This document shows, piece after piece, positions 26,867-35,026 of a DNA stretch of 64,000 bases. Location of the stretch: the NCBI GenBank assembly GCA_004134985.1, contig REGQ01000058.1, positions 1 to 64,000 on the forward strand, in the 5' to 3' direction. The DNA is from Paenibacillaceae bacterium (GTDB lineage: Bacteria; Bacillota; Bacilli; Paenibacillales; Paenibacillaceae). How positions within the stretch are numbered: position 1 is the stretch's first letter; each line of letters opens with the position of its first letter. The position numbers and the translations under genes were made by a program. The notes below the pieces were generated by a model. It saw only the letters and a list, made by a program, of their open reading frames with translations, searched no databases and was not told the origin of the DNA.

Positions 26867-28111
26867 ATGAAAAGAGTCGTCATAACAGGTATGGGCATCG
26901 TGTCGCCACTCGGGATGGGGATTGAAACCTTTTGGCAGGCGCTCGTTGCAGGCAAATCAGGGATATCGCGGATCGATACATTCGATGTATCGGAGCAGAA
27001 ATCGCAAATCGCCGGACTGGTCCGGGATTTTGACGCGGACGCGTTGTTCGGGAGAAAAGAAGCGCGCCGGATGGACCGCTTCTCTCAATATGCCCTAGCG
27101 GCGGCTGAACAGGCGCTCGCAGATTCGGGACTAAATCTGGAGCAGTTGGACCGTGAAATGCTGGCCGTCTATGTCGGCTCAGGTATTGGCGGACTACAGA
27201 CACTGCAGGAAAATGAGGCACAATTGCGCGCACGCGGCGCAAGCCGGGTAAGCCCCCTGCTCGTTCCAATGATGCTGTCCAATATCGCTGCGGCGCAAAT
27301 CAGCATCCGGCTTGGATCGCTCGGACCAACCCTCGCCCCATCGACAGCCTGCTCAATTGGCAACACTGCGATTGGCGAGGCATTCCGCCTTATTCGCGCG
27401 GGCGGTGCCGAGGTCATCTTCGCTGGAGGAACGGAAGCGGCCGTCACCGATATTTCCCTGGCCAGCTTCGCCAATGCGACCGCGCTCTCCAGCCGCAATG
27501 ATGCGCCGCCGCAGGCGAGCCGTCCGTTAGACATTGGCCGCGACGGATTCGTCATGTCCGAGGGTGCAGGCATTCTCGTGCTGGAGTCGCTGGAGCATGC
27601 ACGCAGCAGAAACGCCCGAATCTATGCGGAGGTTACCGGCTATGGCGCAACATCGGACGCTTACCATATCGTAGCCACGCCGGCTGACGGGGACGGCGCA
27701 TACCGGGCGATGAAGCTGGCCCTTCGCGAAGCCGGCATCACGCCGCAAGATGTTGATCTGGTGAGCGCGCACGCTACCAGCACCGGGGTAGGCGACCGCT
27801 CCGAATCCGCTGCAATCCGGCGGTTGTTTGGCTCAGCTGAACGTCCCTCACCAGCTGTAACCGCGACAAAGTCGATGATCGGCCATATGCTAGGCGCATC
27901 AGGGGGCGCGCAGGCTGCAGCATTGGCCAAAAGCTTGCAGGAGGGCATCATCCCGCCTACGATCAACTATGACAGTCCCGATCCGGATTGTGGCGAATTG
28001 GACATTGTGGCGAATACGTCACGGAAGGCCAATGTAAGGATCGGAATTACGAACTCATTTGGTTTTGGCGGTCATAACGCTGTTATTGCAATGCGCAAGT
28101 TTGAAGAATAA
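26867..28111 (+). CDS. fabF: Beta-ketoacyl-ACP synthase II
   Basis: The 414-residue condensing enzyme has the catalytic triad: Cys in PSTACSIGNTAIG, His in SAHATSTGVGD and His in SMIGHMLGASGG. It elongates acyl-ACP with malonyl-ACP. The H-A-T in the second motif replaces the usual H-G-T, a small departure. No fabH, acpP or other fatty-acid genes adjoin it, so it is probably an accessory KAS II and not the housekeeping copy. Its base composition is visibly richer in G and C than the flanks. GAGG lies eight bases before the ATG. The divergent MmyB-type gene is the likely regulator. Confidence 0.9.
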   Translation: MKRVVITGMGIVSPLGMGIETFWQALVAGKSGISRIDTFDVSEQKSQIAGLVRDFDADALFGRKEARRMDRFSQYALAAAEQALADSGLNLEQLDREMLAVYVGSGIGGLQTLQENEAQLRARGASRVSPLLVPMMLSNIAAAQISIRLGSLGPTLAPSTACSIGNTAIGEAFRLIRAGGAEVIFAGGTEAAVTDISLASFANATALSSRNDAPPQASRPLDIGRDGFVMSEGAGILVLESLEHARSRNARIYAEVTGYGATSDAYHIVATPADGDGAYRAMKLALREAGITPQDVDLVSAHATSTGVGDRSESAAIRRLFGSAERPSPAVTATKSMIGHMLGASGGAQAAALAKSLQEGIIPPTINYDSPDPDCGELDIVANTSRKANVRIGITNSFGFGGHNAVIAMRKFEE

Positions 28112-28177
28112 ATGCTGGAAAATGCTATTTTGTGCTAGATGCCGATCGTGATAGGATTGGTACAATTGGTACCGGTG

Positions 28178-28401
28178 AGTGAACAGCCGCGGCTGAATGT
28201 GACTTAACGAGGTTTAATGTGGGTGTGGTTGAATGTGGCCAGCCGAGTCTAATGTAACTTAGTGTGGTGGAATGTGACTAGCCGAGTCTTAATGTAACTA
28301 AGTGTGGTGGAATGTGACTAGCCGAGTCTAATGTAACTTAGTGTGGCTGAATGTGATTAGCCGAGTCTAATGTAACTGAGTGTGGCTGAATGTGATTAGC
28401 C
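28178..28401. repeat. 39-bp tandem repeat, about five units
   Basis: Units begin GTGTGG(T/C)(G/T)GAATGTGA and end TCTAATGTAACTTA. Clear copies are at 28223-28261, 28262-28301 (one base longer), 28302-28340 and 28341-28379. A partial copy follows to 28401 and a degenerate one precedes from 28178. There are no spacers, so it is not a CRISPR. It is non-coding and lies just after fabF. Confidence 0.85.
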
Positions 28402-28646
28402 CCGGTTTGTATTAATGCAATAATGCAGGATTTCGTGCGACAAATGGCGTTTTACAAGGAAATCCTGCGATTTTACATCATTTTTTCTAAAAATGCTGAA
28501 ATTTTATGTTATTTCAATAAAAATACTGCATTTAAACAGGATTTCACACCAAATGGAAGATAGGCCCGCATAAATCCTGCACTCTTGCAGGATTTATGCG
28601 GGCGGCTCGGTATGAAATAACTTTCATTAACTTTCTACAGCCCTCA
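28402..28646. repeat. AT-rich intergenic region with TGCAGGATTT repeats and a perfect hairpin
   Basis: TGCAGGATTT or its complement, sometimes one base off, occurs five times between 28424 and 28603. The last two form a perfect 18-bp stem, 28564-28581 with 28586-28603, around CTCT. No gene is seen. The hairpin could terminate the lipoprotein gene on the minus strand, but lacks a T-run. Confidence 0.7.
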
Positions 28647-29122
28647 CTAGCTCTCTGCCACTTCAATCATGATGCTGGCGAACAATTCCCCTCCTAAATA
28701 AGCATCAACCTGCCACTCTCCAGCTTCCGGGAACTCCAGGCCCGAAGGGATGTGCGCATTCGCGCCGTTTATTTCACCGCCCAATGAAGGGTATTCCCAT
28801 ACAGACTTCTTATTGGGGGTTCCCATTCCTTCGAGCAATATGGGATGTTTTCTCCTGTTACGGGGTGGGTCGCCTCTACTCTAAGCGGTTTTCTAGCCAG
28901 TTCTTTTTTCGTTCCCCAAAAATGCCACATGTATTTATTCGCTTTTCCTGCGATAAAACCGCCCGGGGCAAGCAGTCCCATTTTTCCCTCAATCCCATGC
29001 AAAGTATAGGCTCCGCTTTCAAACGTTGAACTCGTTTGTGAAGTAGTCTCCTTGCTTGACGTGCATCCGACCGTCATTGAAGCGACCGTTAGTATTAGTA
29101 TGAATGCAATAATAGGTCTCAT
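28647..29122 (-). pseudogene. DUF4871-like lipoprotein interrupted by a frameshift
   Basis: Two frames together make a protein of about 155 residues. The first (29122 to 28769) has a lipoprotein signal ending TVGC and NKYMWHFWGTKKEL; the second (28838 to 28647) has LEGMGTPNKKSVW and the typical ending GEWQVDAYLGGELFASIMIEV. These match YhfM-like DUF4871 lipoproteins. The frames cross at about 28835, where ENIPYCSK becomes PILLEGMG if one C is added to the run ATCCCATA. The start follows GGGAGGTATCTT. Either a recent loss or an error in a short homopolymer. Confidence 0.8.
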
Positions 29123-29366
29123 AAGATACCTCCCATAATAAATATCCTAACCGCAGCTCTAACTCCTCCCCCTCCTTCCAGCCCATTATTCTCCTTTATC
29201 AAACCACTATACTATACTATATAATGGAAAATATTGAAAATATGTATTAGCTTTAGGCTTCATCAGCGAACACGGATTATCGTTTTGAGCCCAATTCAAA
29301 TAAAAAGCAAACTTTTTCCCGAGTCACCGGGTAATACTTATAGAACAGGAAAAAGAGGTGAGCCGA

Positions 29367-29891
29367 TTGGAGCATAACTGGATTCAACGCATCGTGTCAG
29401 GAGATCGCGAAGCATTTCGTTTGCTGTATGACGAATATTTCGATTACGCGATGCGCACTGCCGGACTAATCGTGAAAAACAATGAGTGGGCCAAGGATGC
29501 GGTGCAGGAAACCTTCCTGCGCGTCTATAGAAACAGCGGTCAATATGACCCGCAAAAACCGTTTAAACCATGGTTCTATTGTATTCTATTGCGAGAATGT
29601 TATCGCATCATGGAGCGGGAGAAGAAGGTTGTCCCGTTTGGGGAGCAATTGGAAAAGATCAGTGTCGAGCCGAAAATGCCTGATGCCGAGGTGGATATCT
29701 ATGAAGCGCTGCAGGCGCTGGATGATCTCTACCGCATTCCTCTTATTTTAAAATATTTGCACGACTATAGTGAAAAGGAAATCGCCAGTGTGTTGGAGTT
29801 AAATGTGAATACCTTAAAATCACGCCTCCTCAAAGGGCGAGAAAAAATGAAAAAACGCTTGGGAGGTGCGGAATATGGAACGCAAGCTTAA
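29367..29891 (+). CDS. ECF RNA polymerase sigma factor
   Basis: The protein has about 174 residues. Region 2 is in RIVSGDREAFRLLYDEYFDYA and WAKDAVQETFLRVYRN, and region 4 in IPLILKYLHDYSEKEIASVLELN and TLKSRLLKGREKMKK. I start at the TTG seven bases after AAAGAGGTG; a GTG nine bases upstream overlaps the site. The following anti-sigma gene overlaps its end, so the two are translated together. Confidence 0.87.
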   Translation: MEHNWIQRIVSGDREAFRLLYDEYFDYAMRTAGLIVKNNEWAKDAVQETFLRVYRNSGQYDPQKPFKPWFYCILLRECYRIMEREKKVVPFGEQLEKISVEPKMPDAEVDIYEALQALDDLYRIPLILKYLHDYSEKEIASVLELNVNTLKSRLLKGREKMKKRLGGAEYGTQA

Positions 29892-30639
29892 AGAACGGAT
29901 GCTTGAAGAAAGTAGCTACTCCAAAACGCTCAAAGATGAAATCTGGGAGGAAATTGAAATGAAACTAGATAATCAACCGCAGTTTTCTGAATCGCGCTTA
30001 TCGCGTTCGCATAATAAACAAAATAAAAACATGTCTGGCAAGAAAAAAATAAAACTTGCTATGGGCATTGGCGCTGCCGCAATCGCAATCGGAGTGTTCT
30101 TCTCCCTTCCTGTCGGAACCGCTTTTATGAAAGACATTCAATCCTGGTTCGCCCCGGAGAAAAAGGTCGAGGTTGAGGTGGAAGGCAACAAGGAGGAGAC
30201 GCAGCAGGAACTGCATCACAATGAAACGAGTGAGTATGTTATCTATTATGATGTTGACCGCTACAAGCTTGTCCAGGAAGAGGGAAAAGATATCATTACG
30301 ACCAAAGACCCCTTGCCTGATCAATACCCTGATGTTTCACTCGTCATTGAACAGAACGAAAATACGAAACCGGACGAGCTGATCAAGGAGGTCTCGCAAC
30401 TGCTTGCTGGAAGTTACGCCCAAGTGCGTGATGCGGAGGTTGTCACTGAGCCAGTGTCCGGCTACCGTATCTCGGCGATCGACGGACAGGAATGGGATAG
30501 CAAGGTGACCGCGGTCTATGTGATCGACAACCACAAGGAAGGCAGCTTCGTGCTGACGCTGAATTACTTCCTCGAAGCGGCAGAAGGACATGGCGCCCGC
30601 TTTGAGCAAATGCTGAAACAGTTTCAAATTGTGGAATAA
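29875..30639 (+). CDS. Membrane-anchored anti-sigma factor-like protein
   Basis: This 254-residue protein starts at the ATG after GGGAGGTGCGGAAT, inside the sigma gene end. A cytoplasmic helical part (about 1-60) is followed by one membrane segment (LAMGIGAAAIAIGVFFSL) and an extracellular domain of about 165 residues with charged linker EKKVEVEVEG. The order sigma then one-pass membrane protein fits an anti-sigma factor; the classical zinc-binding HxxxCxxC motif is absent. The extracellular part is not recognised. Confidence 0.78.
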   Translation: MERKLKERMLEESSYSKTLKDEIWEEIEMKLDNQPQFSESRLSRSHNKQNKNMSGKKKIKLAMGIGAAAIAIGVFFSLPVGTAFMKDIQSWFAPEKKVEVEVEGNKEETQQELHHNETSEYVIYYDVDRYKLVQEEGKDIITTKDPLPDQYPDVSLVIEQNENTKPDELIKEVSQLLAGSYAQVRDAEVVTEPVSGYRISAIDGQEWDSKVTAVYVIDNHKEGSFVLTLNYFLEAAEGHGARFEQMLKQFQIVE

Positions 30640-30679
30640 AGGATGAACGTGGTGTAAAAAGAAGGCAGTTGAAAAATAT

Positions 30680-30718
30680 CACCCACAGGTGTTATGATCA
30701 ATATAACACCTGTGGGTG
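30680..30718. promoter_or_regulatory. 16-bp perfect inverted repeat before the SRPBCC/ArsR pair
   Basis: CACCCACAGGTGTTAT and its complement are separated by GATCAAT. It lies 23 bases upstream of the SRPBCC start and has no T-run. It may be an operator for the ArsR regulator encoded downstream or a hairpin ending the anti-sigma transcript. Confidence 0.6.
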
Positions 30719-30740
30719 TCACATTGAATTGGAGGAATAC

Positions 30741-31169
30741 ATGATGCAAACAGAAGGAAAACTGCCGGAAATTAGAAAAACAGTTACACTTAACGCTTCA
30801 ATTGAAAAAGCATGGCAGGCCATTTCGACCTCGGAAGGCATTGCCGCCTGGTGGATGAAGAACACGTTTCAACCTGTTGTGGGACATGAGTTTTTGCTTC
30901 ATGCCGCAGGCTTTGGCGACTCACCCTGCAAAGTGACTGAGATCATTCCGCTGCAGCGTGTGAGCTTTGACTGGGATCAAGACTGGCACATTGTTTTTGA
31001 ATTGGAAGCGCTGGAAGATGGAAAGATCTTATTCACCTTGATTCACTCCGGCTGGGATGCCGATAAACTCACGAAGTTTGGACAACCGCACTCGGTCATT
31101 CGCGGCGTAATGGACGGCGGCTGGGAAAGCATTGTCAAAGAACATTTCGTCTCGTATACCGAGTCTTAA
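30741..31169 (+). CDS. SRPBCC/AHSA1-family protein, first cassette
   Basis: About 142 residues, started after GGAGGAATAC (a second ATG follows directly). It has the AHSA1 START-like fold pattern: TLNASIEKAWQAIST, then WWMKNTFQPVVGHEFLL, and a closing helix GGWESIVKEHFVSY. Such proteins bind hydrophobic ligands; function is unknown. It is followed at once by an ArsR regulator, the reverse of the order in the second cassette at 36079-36803. Confidence 0.85.
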   Translation: MMQTEGKLPEIRKTVTLNASIEKAWQAISTSEGIAAWWMKNTFQPVVGHEFLLHAAGFGDSPCKVTEIIPLQRVSFDWDQDWHIVFELEALEDGKILFTLIHSGWDADKLTKFGQPHSVIRGVMDGGWESIVKEHFVSYTES

Positions 31170-31170
31170 A

Positions 31171-31509
31171 TTGACTGCTCCACCTTCCAATCAAGATGTG
31201 TTCCAGGCGATTTCCGATCCGACACGCCGTCAATTACTTGAATTGCTGGCCGATCAGGAGCTGCCGATTGCTGCCCTAGCGAGCCGCTTCCCGCTTAGCC
31301 GCACCGCGATTAACAAACATCTGAGTGTGTTGTCCCATGCGGGGCTAGTCAGTGCACGCAAGTCCGGCCGGGAAACACGCTTTCGCTTAACGGCCGAGCC
31401 GCTGGCTCAAGTAAAGCAGTGGATGTCCTTTTTTGAACAATATTGGGATGACAGGCTTGTTGATCTTAAAAAATATGTGGAGTCTGATGTTGATGAGCAG
31501 CCTTATTGA
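31171..31509 (+). CDS. ArsR-family regulator, first cassette
   Basis: The winged helix of about 112 residues has VFQAISDPTRRQLLELL, the recognition helix LSRTAINKHLSVL and the wing GRETRFRLTAEPL. No metal-binding ELCVCDL motif is present, so it is of the SdpR-like, non-metal kind that travels with SRPBCC proteins. The TTG at 31171, one base past the SRPBCC stop, gives a family-like N-terminus; a longer frame from 31132 is possible. Translation is probably coupled. Confidence 0.83.
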   Translation: MTAPPSNQDVFQAISDPTRRQLLELLADQELPIAALASRFPLSRTAINKHLSVLSHAGLVSARKSGRETRFRLTAEPLAQVKQWMSFFEQYWDDRLVDLKKYVESDVDEQPY

Positions 31510-31583
31510 TAAGCACTGTTATTGATCAGGATGAGGATACAAATACGGGGGAATGGTTCTAGGATATTTCACTTTACTTGAAC

Positions 31584-31615
31584 CCCCTTGGTATAACGTT
31601 GATTATACCAAGGGG
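31584..31615. terminator. Bidirectional terminator between convergent genes
   Basis: CCCCTTGGTATAA and TTATACCAAGGGG form a 13-bp stem around CGTTGA between the ArsR gene and the SLH hydrolase gene. Confidence 0.8.
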
Positions 31616-31631
31616 ATTTCCACTGCAAATA

Positions 31632-33794
31632 TTACGCTGCCGGCTTCACATCTGCGGGCTCATCTGCCCCCTGCTCAGCAGCTTGCTGTGCTGCCAGGGC
31701 AGCGACGATATGGTCGGTCGGCTGTGTAAACATTGCGTAAAGCACCGCCGCCAACTCTTGACGATTCAGCAATTGCTTGGAATGGAACTCTGCCGACCCG
31801 TCAGCCTTGAACTCCACTTCCGGTCCATGCAGGCCGATCGTGACGATCATTTGCACGGCAGGCACCGCCCATTTGTCTGTTTCCCCTGCCAATTTAACAT
31901 CCTCAAACAGTGCTGGCGGATACTGTGCGCTCAGAAGACGCCAGATCATAACAGCCGCTTCTTGCCGGGTAATCGCACGATCAGGCTCGAACTTGCCTTT
32001 TCCGTCACCTACGACCATGCCCATCTCATAGCCTAATTGAATGTAGGCTGCAGATGGATGGCCGGCAAGATCAGTGAAGGCGTATTCTGTCGTTTTGCTG
32101 CCGCTCGCCAGACTTGTTTCCAGCACTTGTTGAATATACTCGCCTCTTGTAACGGACTCTTCCGGTTTGAAGGACTTCGTCGCATCATTCGCATAGTAGC
32201 CCAAAGATTGCAAGCCAAAAATAGGTTCGGCATAAAGGTGTTTCTCATTCACATCCACATAACCGACAGCTTGCTTCCCTTTGGCTGAATAGCCAAACGG
32301 ATTCAGATAAGGCTCTTTCATATAAGATACTTGACCTTTGTCATCCAGTTTGAATGCGGTAAACTGATTCGTCAAATCATCGACAAACAACGATTCGCCC
32401 ACTTGGCGCAGGTCGCGCTGTCCAAGGAATACATCGCTAATCGTCAGCGTACCGGCTTTGTCTCCATTGCTATTCAAGGAGGACACCAATACCTTCAAAC
32501 GTAAATCGGCATACAAGCCACTGTACTTGTTCAGAGCCGCAGCAGACTGTGGAGTAAACGCCGCCAGTTCTGCCGGTTTAGCATACTGTGGGAAGAACGT
32601 ATTAATGAATTGTGCATAAAGCACATTGCGCAAAGCAGTTTGTTTATTATACGTAATAAAAACGCCAGTGTTTTGCTCAGGAATAAGGAACAAATAAGAA
32701 CTGAAACCGATCATGTCTCCGGCTTTGGTAATGACTTTCGAACTGCTTCCTGCTCCAGCAATTTGAAACGGCGCTTCAAAACCGTAAGTGGTGTCAGGCA
32801 GCAATGGATGAATCGCAGAGCGGTATTCCTCCATCTCTTTCACCGTTTTCTCCGCCAAAATACGATTTGTATCTGCTGCTCCCCCATTAAGGAAGGCGAT
32901 CATGAATTTGCTCACATCTTCCGCTGTGGAAAGCATGCCTCCATGCGGCATGACGGTAGGCGTGACAGTAAAGCGTTCAACCTTCTCATCCGCCGCGTCA
33001 TAGGAGAAAGCCATATTGTCTTTCAGCTTGCCTTCCATCAGAAATCCGCTGTTCTTCATATCAAGCGGCTGGAACAAATGTTTATCCATGTAAGTTTCGT
33101 AAGGTTCGCCGCTTACCTTCTCGATAATCAGTCCAAGCAGCAAGGAGGCAAAGTTGTCATACATATAGGAACTGCCCGGCTCACGGACAACGGGCGGCAT
33201 ATTCGCGATCACATAATCTTCGATGCTGACGACTTTATCAAAGTCGTTGTGGATGTCTTCCGCCTGCACATCTTGAACTTGAAAACCGGTCGTATGAGTG
33301 AGCAGATGCTCGACTGTGACTGGCTTATTAAAAGGGTTGTCAAATTTCAACTCACCAGCATATTTGCGAAAATCTTCTTTCAGATCGATCTTTCCTTGCT
33401 CAACAAGCTGCATAATTGCGGCTGCCGTAAAGGTTTTCGACACAGAGGCGATGCGAAACACCGTACTGGCCGGGTCCACTTTCACCTGTTTTTCTTTATC
33501 CGCGTAGCCATATCCTTTTTGCGCAAGTACTTTGCCGTCCTTCACAATGACTGCAGCAGCGCCTGTGAATAGCGGCTTTGCCTGCTCCGCCGTAAAAATC
33601 TCATCCAGAAATGCTGCAGCATTGTTGGCTGTCAGTTCTTTCACCGGCGGCTGTTCCGCATTGGCGTTCGCTGAGACAGGCTGAACTGTCGCCAGCACAA
33701 GGCTCGCGGTCAGGACAGCGGCGGTGAAGACCTTTTTCCCTTTCGACCACAAACGAAGCTGTGTATCAGGTAACCATGTATTCAATTCGTCCAC
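31632..33794 (-). CDS. Secreted serine beta-lactamase-like hydrolase with S-layer homology domains
   Basis: This 720-residue exported protein starts at a GTG after AAGGA. A signal peptide (about 20-43) precedes a class C beta-lactamase/DD-peptidase-like domain (about 75-410) with SVSK as the S-x-x-K motif, a YDN motif in SSYMYDNF, and KAGD in place of the third KTG-type motif. A linker domain follows, then two or three SLH motifs (about 530-690, including FTDLAGHPSAAYIQ and ITRQEAAVMIWRLL) that would hold it to wall polymer. The substrate is probably a peptidoglycan peptide or ester. Confidence 0.87.
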   Translation of the reverse strand: MDELNTWLPDTQLRLWSKGKKVFTAAVLTASLVLATVQPVSANANAEQPPVKELTANNAAAFLDEIFTAEQAKPLFTGAAAVIVKDGKVLAQKGYGYADKEKQVKVDPASTVFRIASVSKTFTAAAIMQLVEQGKIDLKEDFRKYAGELKFDNPFNKPVTVEHLLTHTTGFQVQDVQAEDIHNDFDKVVSIEDYVIANMPPVVREPGSSYMYDNFASLLLGLIIEKVSGEPYETYMDKHLFQPLDMKNSGFLMEGKLKDNMAFSYDAADEKVERFTVTPTVMPHGGMLSTAEDVSKFMIAFLNGGAADTNRILAEKTVKEMEEYRSAIHPLLPDTTYGFEAPFQIAGAGSSSKVITKAGDMIGFSSYLFLIPEQNTGVFITYNKQTALRNVLYAQFINTFFPQYAKPAELAAFTPQSAAALNKYSGLYADLRLKVLVSSLNSNGDKAGTLTISDVFLGQRDLRQVGESLFVDDLTNQFTAFKLDDKGQVSYMKEPYLNPFGYSAKGKQAVGYVDVNEKHLYAEPIFGLQSLGYYANDATKSFKPEESVTRGEYIQQVLETSLASGSKTTEYAFTDLAGHPSAAYIQLGYEMGMVVGDGKGKFEPDRAITRQEAAVMIWRLLSAQYPPALFEDVKLAGETDKWAVPAVQMIVTIGLHGPEVEFKADGSAEFHSKQLLNRQELAAVLYAMFTQPTDHIVAALAAQQAAEQGADEPADVKPAA

Positions 33795-33840
33795 TCCATT
33801 CCTTTTGTATGTTATCTGTTAGTAAATTATAAAAGTCAGA

Positions 33841-34638
33841 CTACAAACGGCCAAGTTTGCTGACCTCCCGATAGTAAGCCGCTTTCTGCAAAATCCAGAT
33901 AATGGCCAGCACAATAATAGGCAGCGGAGAGAAACTGAAGACAAGCGAGTAGAACAAGAACAGCAGAATACCGATCAACATCAGTGCATTGACGGTTTTA
34001 AAGGAACGGTAAGCAGCGCGATATACGATCCACTTCTCGCCTTCATCCATCTTATCGAACAGATCGCGTTCTCCCCTATAGGCAATCATATCGAGCGTAC
34101 GGTCAGGATTATACTTATTATACTGGTGAATTGTCGCATACTGCAGCACAATGGCGGCGAGGAGCGACACTGCCCCTGTCAGTACAACACTTAGCAGGAA
34201 CGTTTGCTCCGCGGACGGGCGCAGATCCGTCTCGATGCCAGATGTATAAGCGACAGCAAGTACAAACGAGGCGAACGTTACGATAAAATTGTAATTAGAG
34301 ATTTGCAGCAATGTACCGACCAAACGGTTGTTAGGGTCCGGCCCGTCCTCCCCTGCCACATCGTGGAGCCCTTTCACCCTCACCAGGCGGAGTATCCCGG
34401 CTATGTTCCATACAATCAATACGAATGATACGATTGCAAGAATGCCGAACAACACGTCATATTCAAAGTAAATCTTCGGCACAACGTTCATGCCCTCTGA
34501 CAGTCGCTCAATCATGCCGCTTGAAACGATAAATCCGACGACTCCGCCGCCAAGCATGAACATGATAAAGCTCATGACATTCTTTCGCTTCTGTCTCTTA
34601 TCAACGTCTTTTGCATCTTTTGGTTTGTTAAGCATCAT
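33841..34638 (-). CDS. DUF3169-like membrane protein
   Basis: This is a protein of about 265 residues with six hydrophobic segments, started at one of two adjacent ATG codons that overlap the end of the regulator gene upstream. A conserved-looking cytoplasmic loop is GEDGPDPNNRLVG, and another is YRGERDLFDKMDEGEKWIVY. It matches the membrane proteins (DUF3169) that travel with small XRE regulators. The function is unknown; the regulator may sense its state. Confidence 0.75.
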   Translation of the reverse strand: MMLNKPKDAKDVDKRQKRKNVMSFIMFMLGGGVVGFIVSSGMIERLSEGMNVVPKIYFEYDVLFGILAIVSFVLIVWNIAGILRLVRVKGLHDVAGEDGPDPNNRLVGTLLQISNYNFIVTFASFVLAVAYTSGIETDLRPSAEQTFLLSVVLTGAVSLLAAIVLQYATIHQYNKYNPDRTLDMIAYRGERDLFDKMDEGEKWIVYRAAYRSFKTVNALMLIGILLFLFYSLVFSFSPLPIIVLAIIWILQKAAYYREVSKLGRL

Positions 34639-34849
34639 CTCCTGTCTCCTCCTCCTGGTCCAAAGAAAAAACATCTTCCACCCGTACTTTGAACACCCGG
34701 GCTATCTTGAGCGCTAATACAACAGATGGAGAGTAATCCCCTCGCTCAATTAATGCGATGGTTTGTCGGGAAGCTTCAATCAATTTAGCGAGATCCGCTT
34801 GCGAAAGTCGGTCACGAGCTCTCAATTCTCGTACATGATTGCGCAACAC
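34628..34849 (-). CDS. Small XRE-family regulator
   Basis: The 73-residue protein is a single helix-turn-helix: RELRARDRLSQADLAKLIEAS, RQTIALIERGDYSPSVVLAL, and a short acidic tail. It starts at a GTG (or the next TTG) after GGAGGTGAGC. Its gene overlaps the membrane-protein gene by about 11 bases. This is the common regulator/membrane-protein pair of Firmicutes. Confidence 0.85.
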   Translation of the reverse strand: MLRNHVRELRARDRLSQADLAKLIEASRQTIALIERGDYSPSVVLALKIARVFKVRVEDVFSLDQEEETGDDA

Positions 34850-34935
34850 GCTCACCTCCACATGAATATTGTATATAATTATACCCAAAATGTAAATGAT
34901 CATATACAAAATAACAATGAAACTTTACAAAATAT

Positions 34936-34972
34936 AAAAAAACAGACCATTCTTCTGGAGAAGAACGGCCTG
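34936..34972 (-). terminator. Terminator of the HD-domain gene
   Basis: On the minus strand CAGGCCGTTCTT pairs with AAGAATGGTCTG (two wobble pairs), and seven T follow. Confidence 0.85.
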
Positions 34973-35026
34973 CTTATTCATTGGTCATTTGAGATGACAG
35001 TGAGTCAAAATAATTGGCAGTGTCTC

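Noticed and set aside
28178-28401. CRISPR array
   Set aside because: Units are contiguous with no unique spacers, and no cas genes are present.
32610-33572. A 320-codon plus-strand frame
   Set aside because: It is fully antisense to the SLH hydrolase gene, which has complete motifs. The antisense product has no recognisable features.
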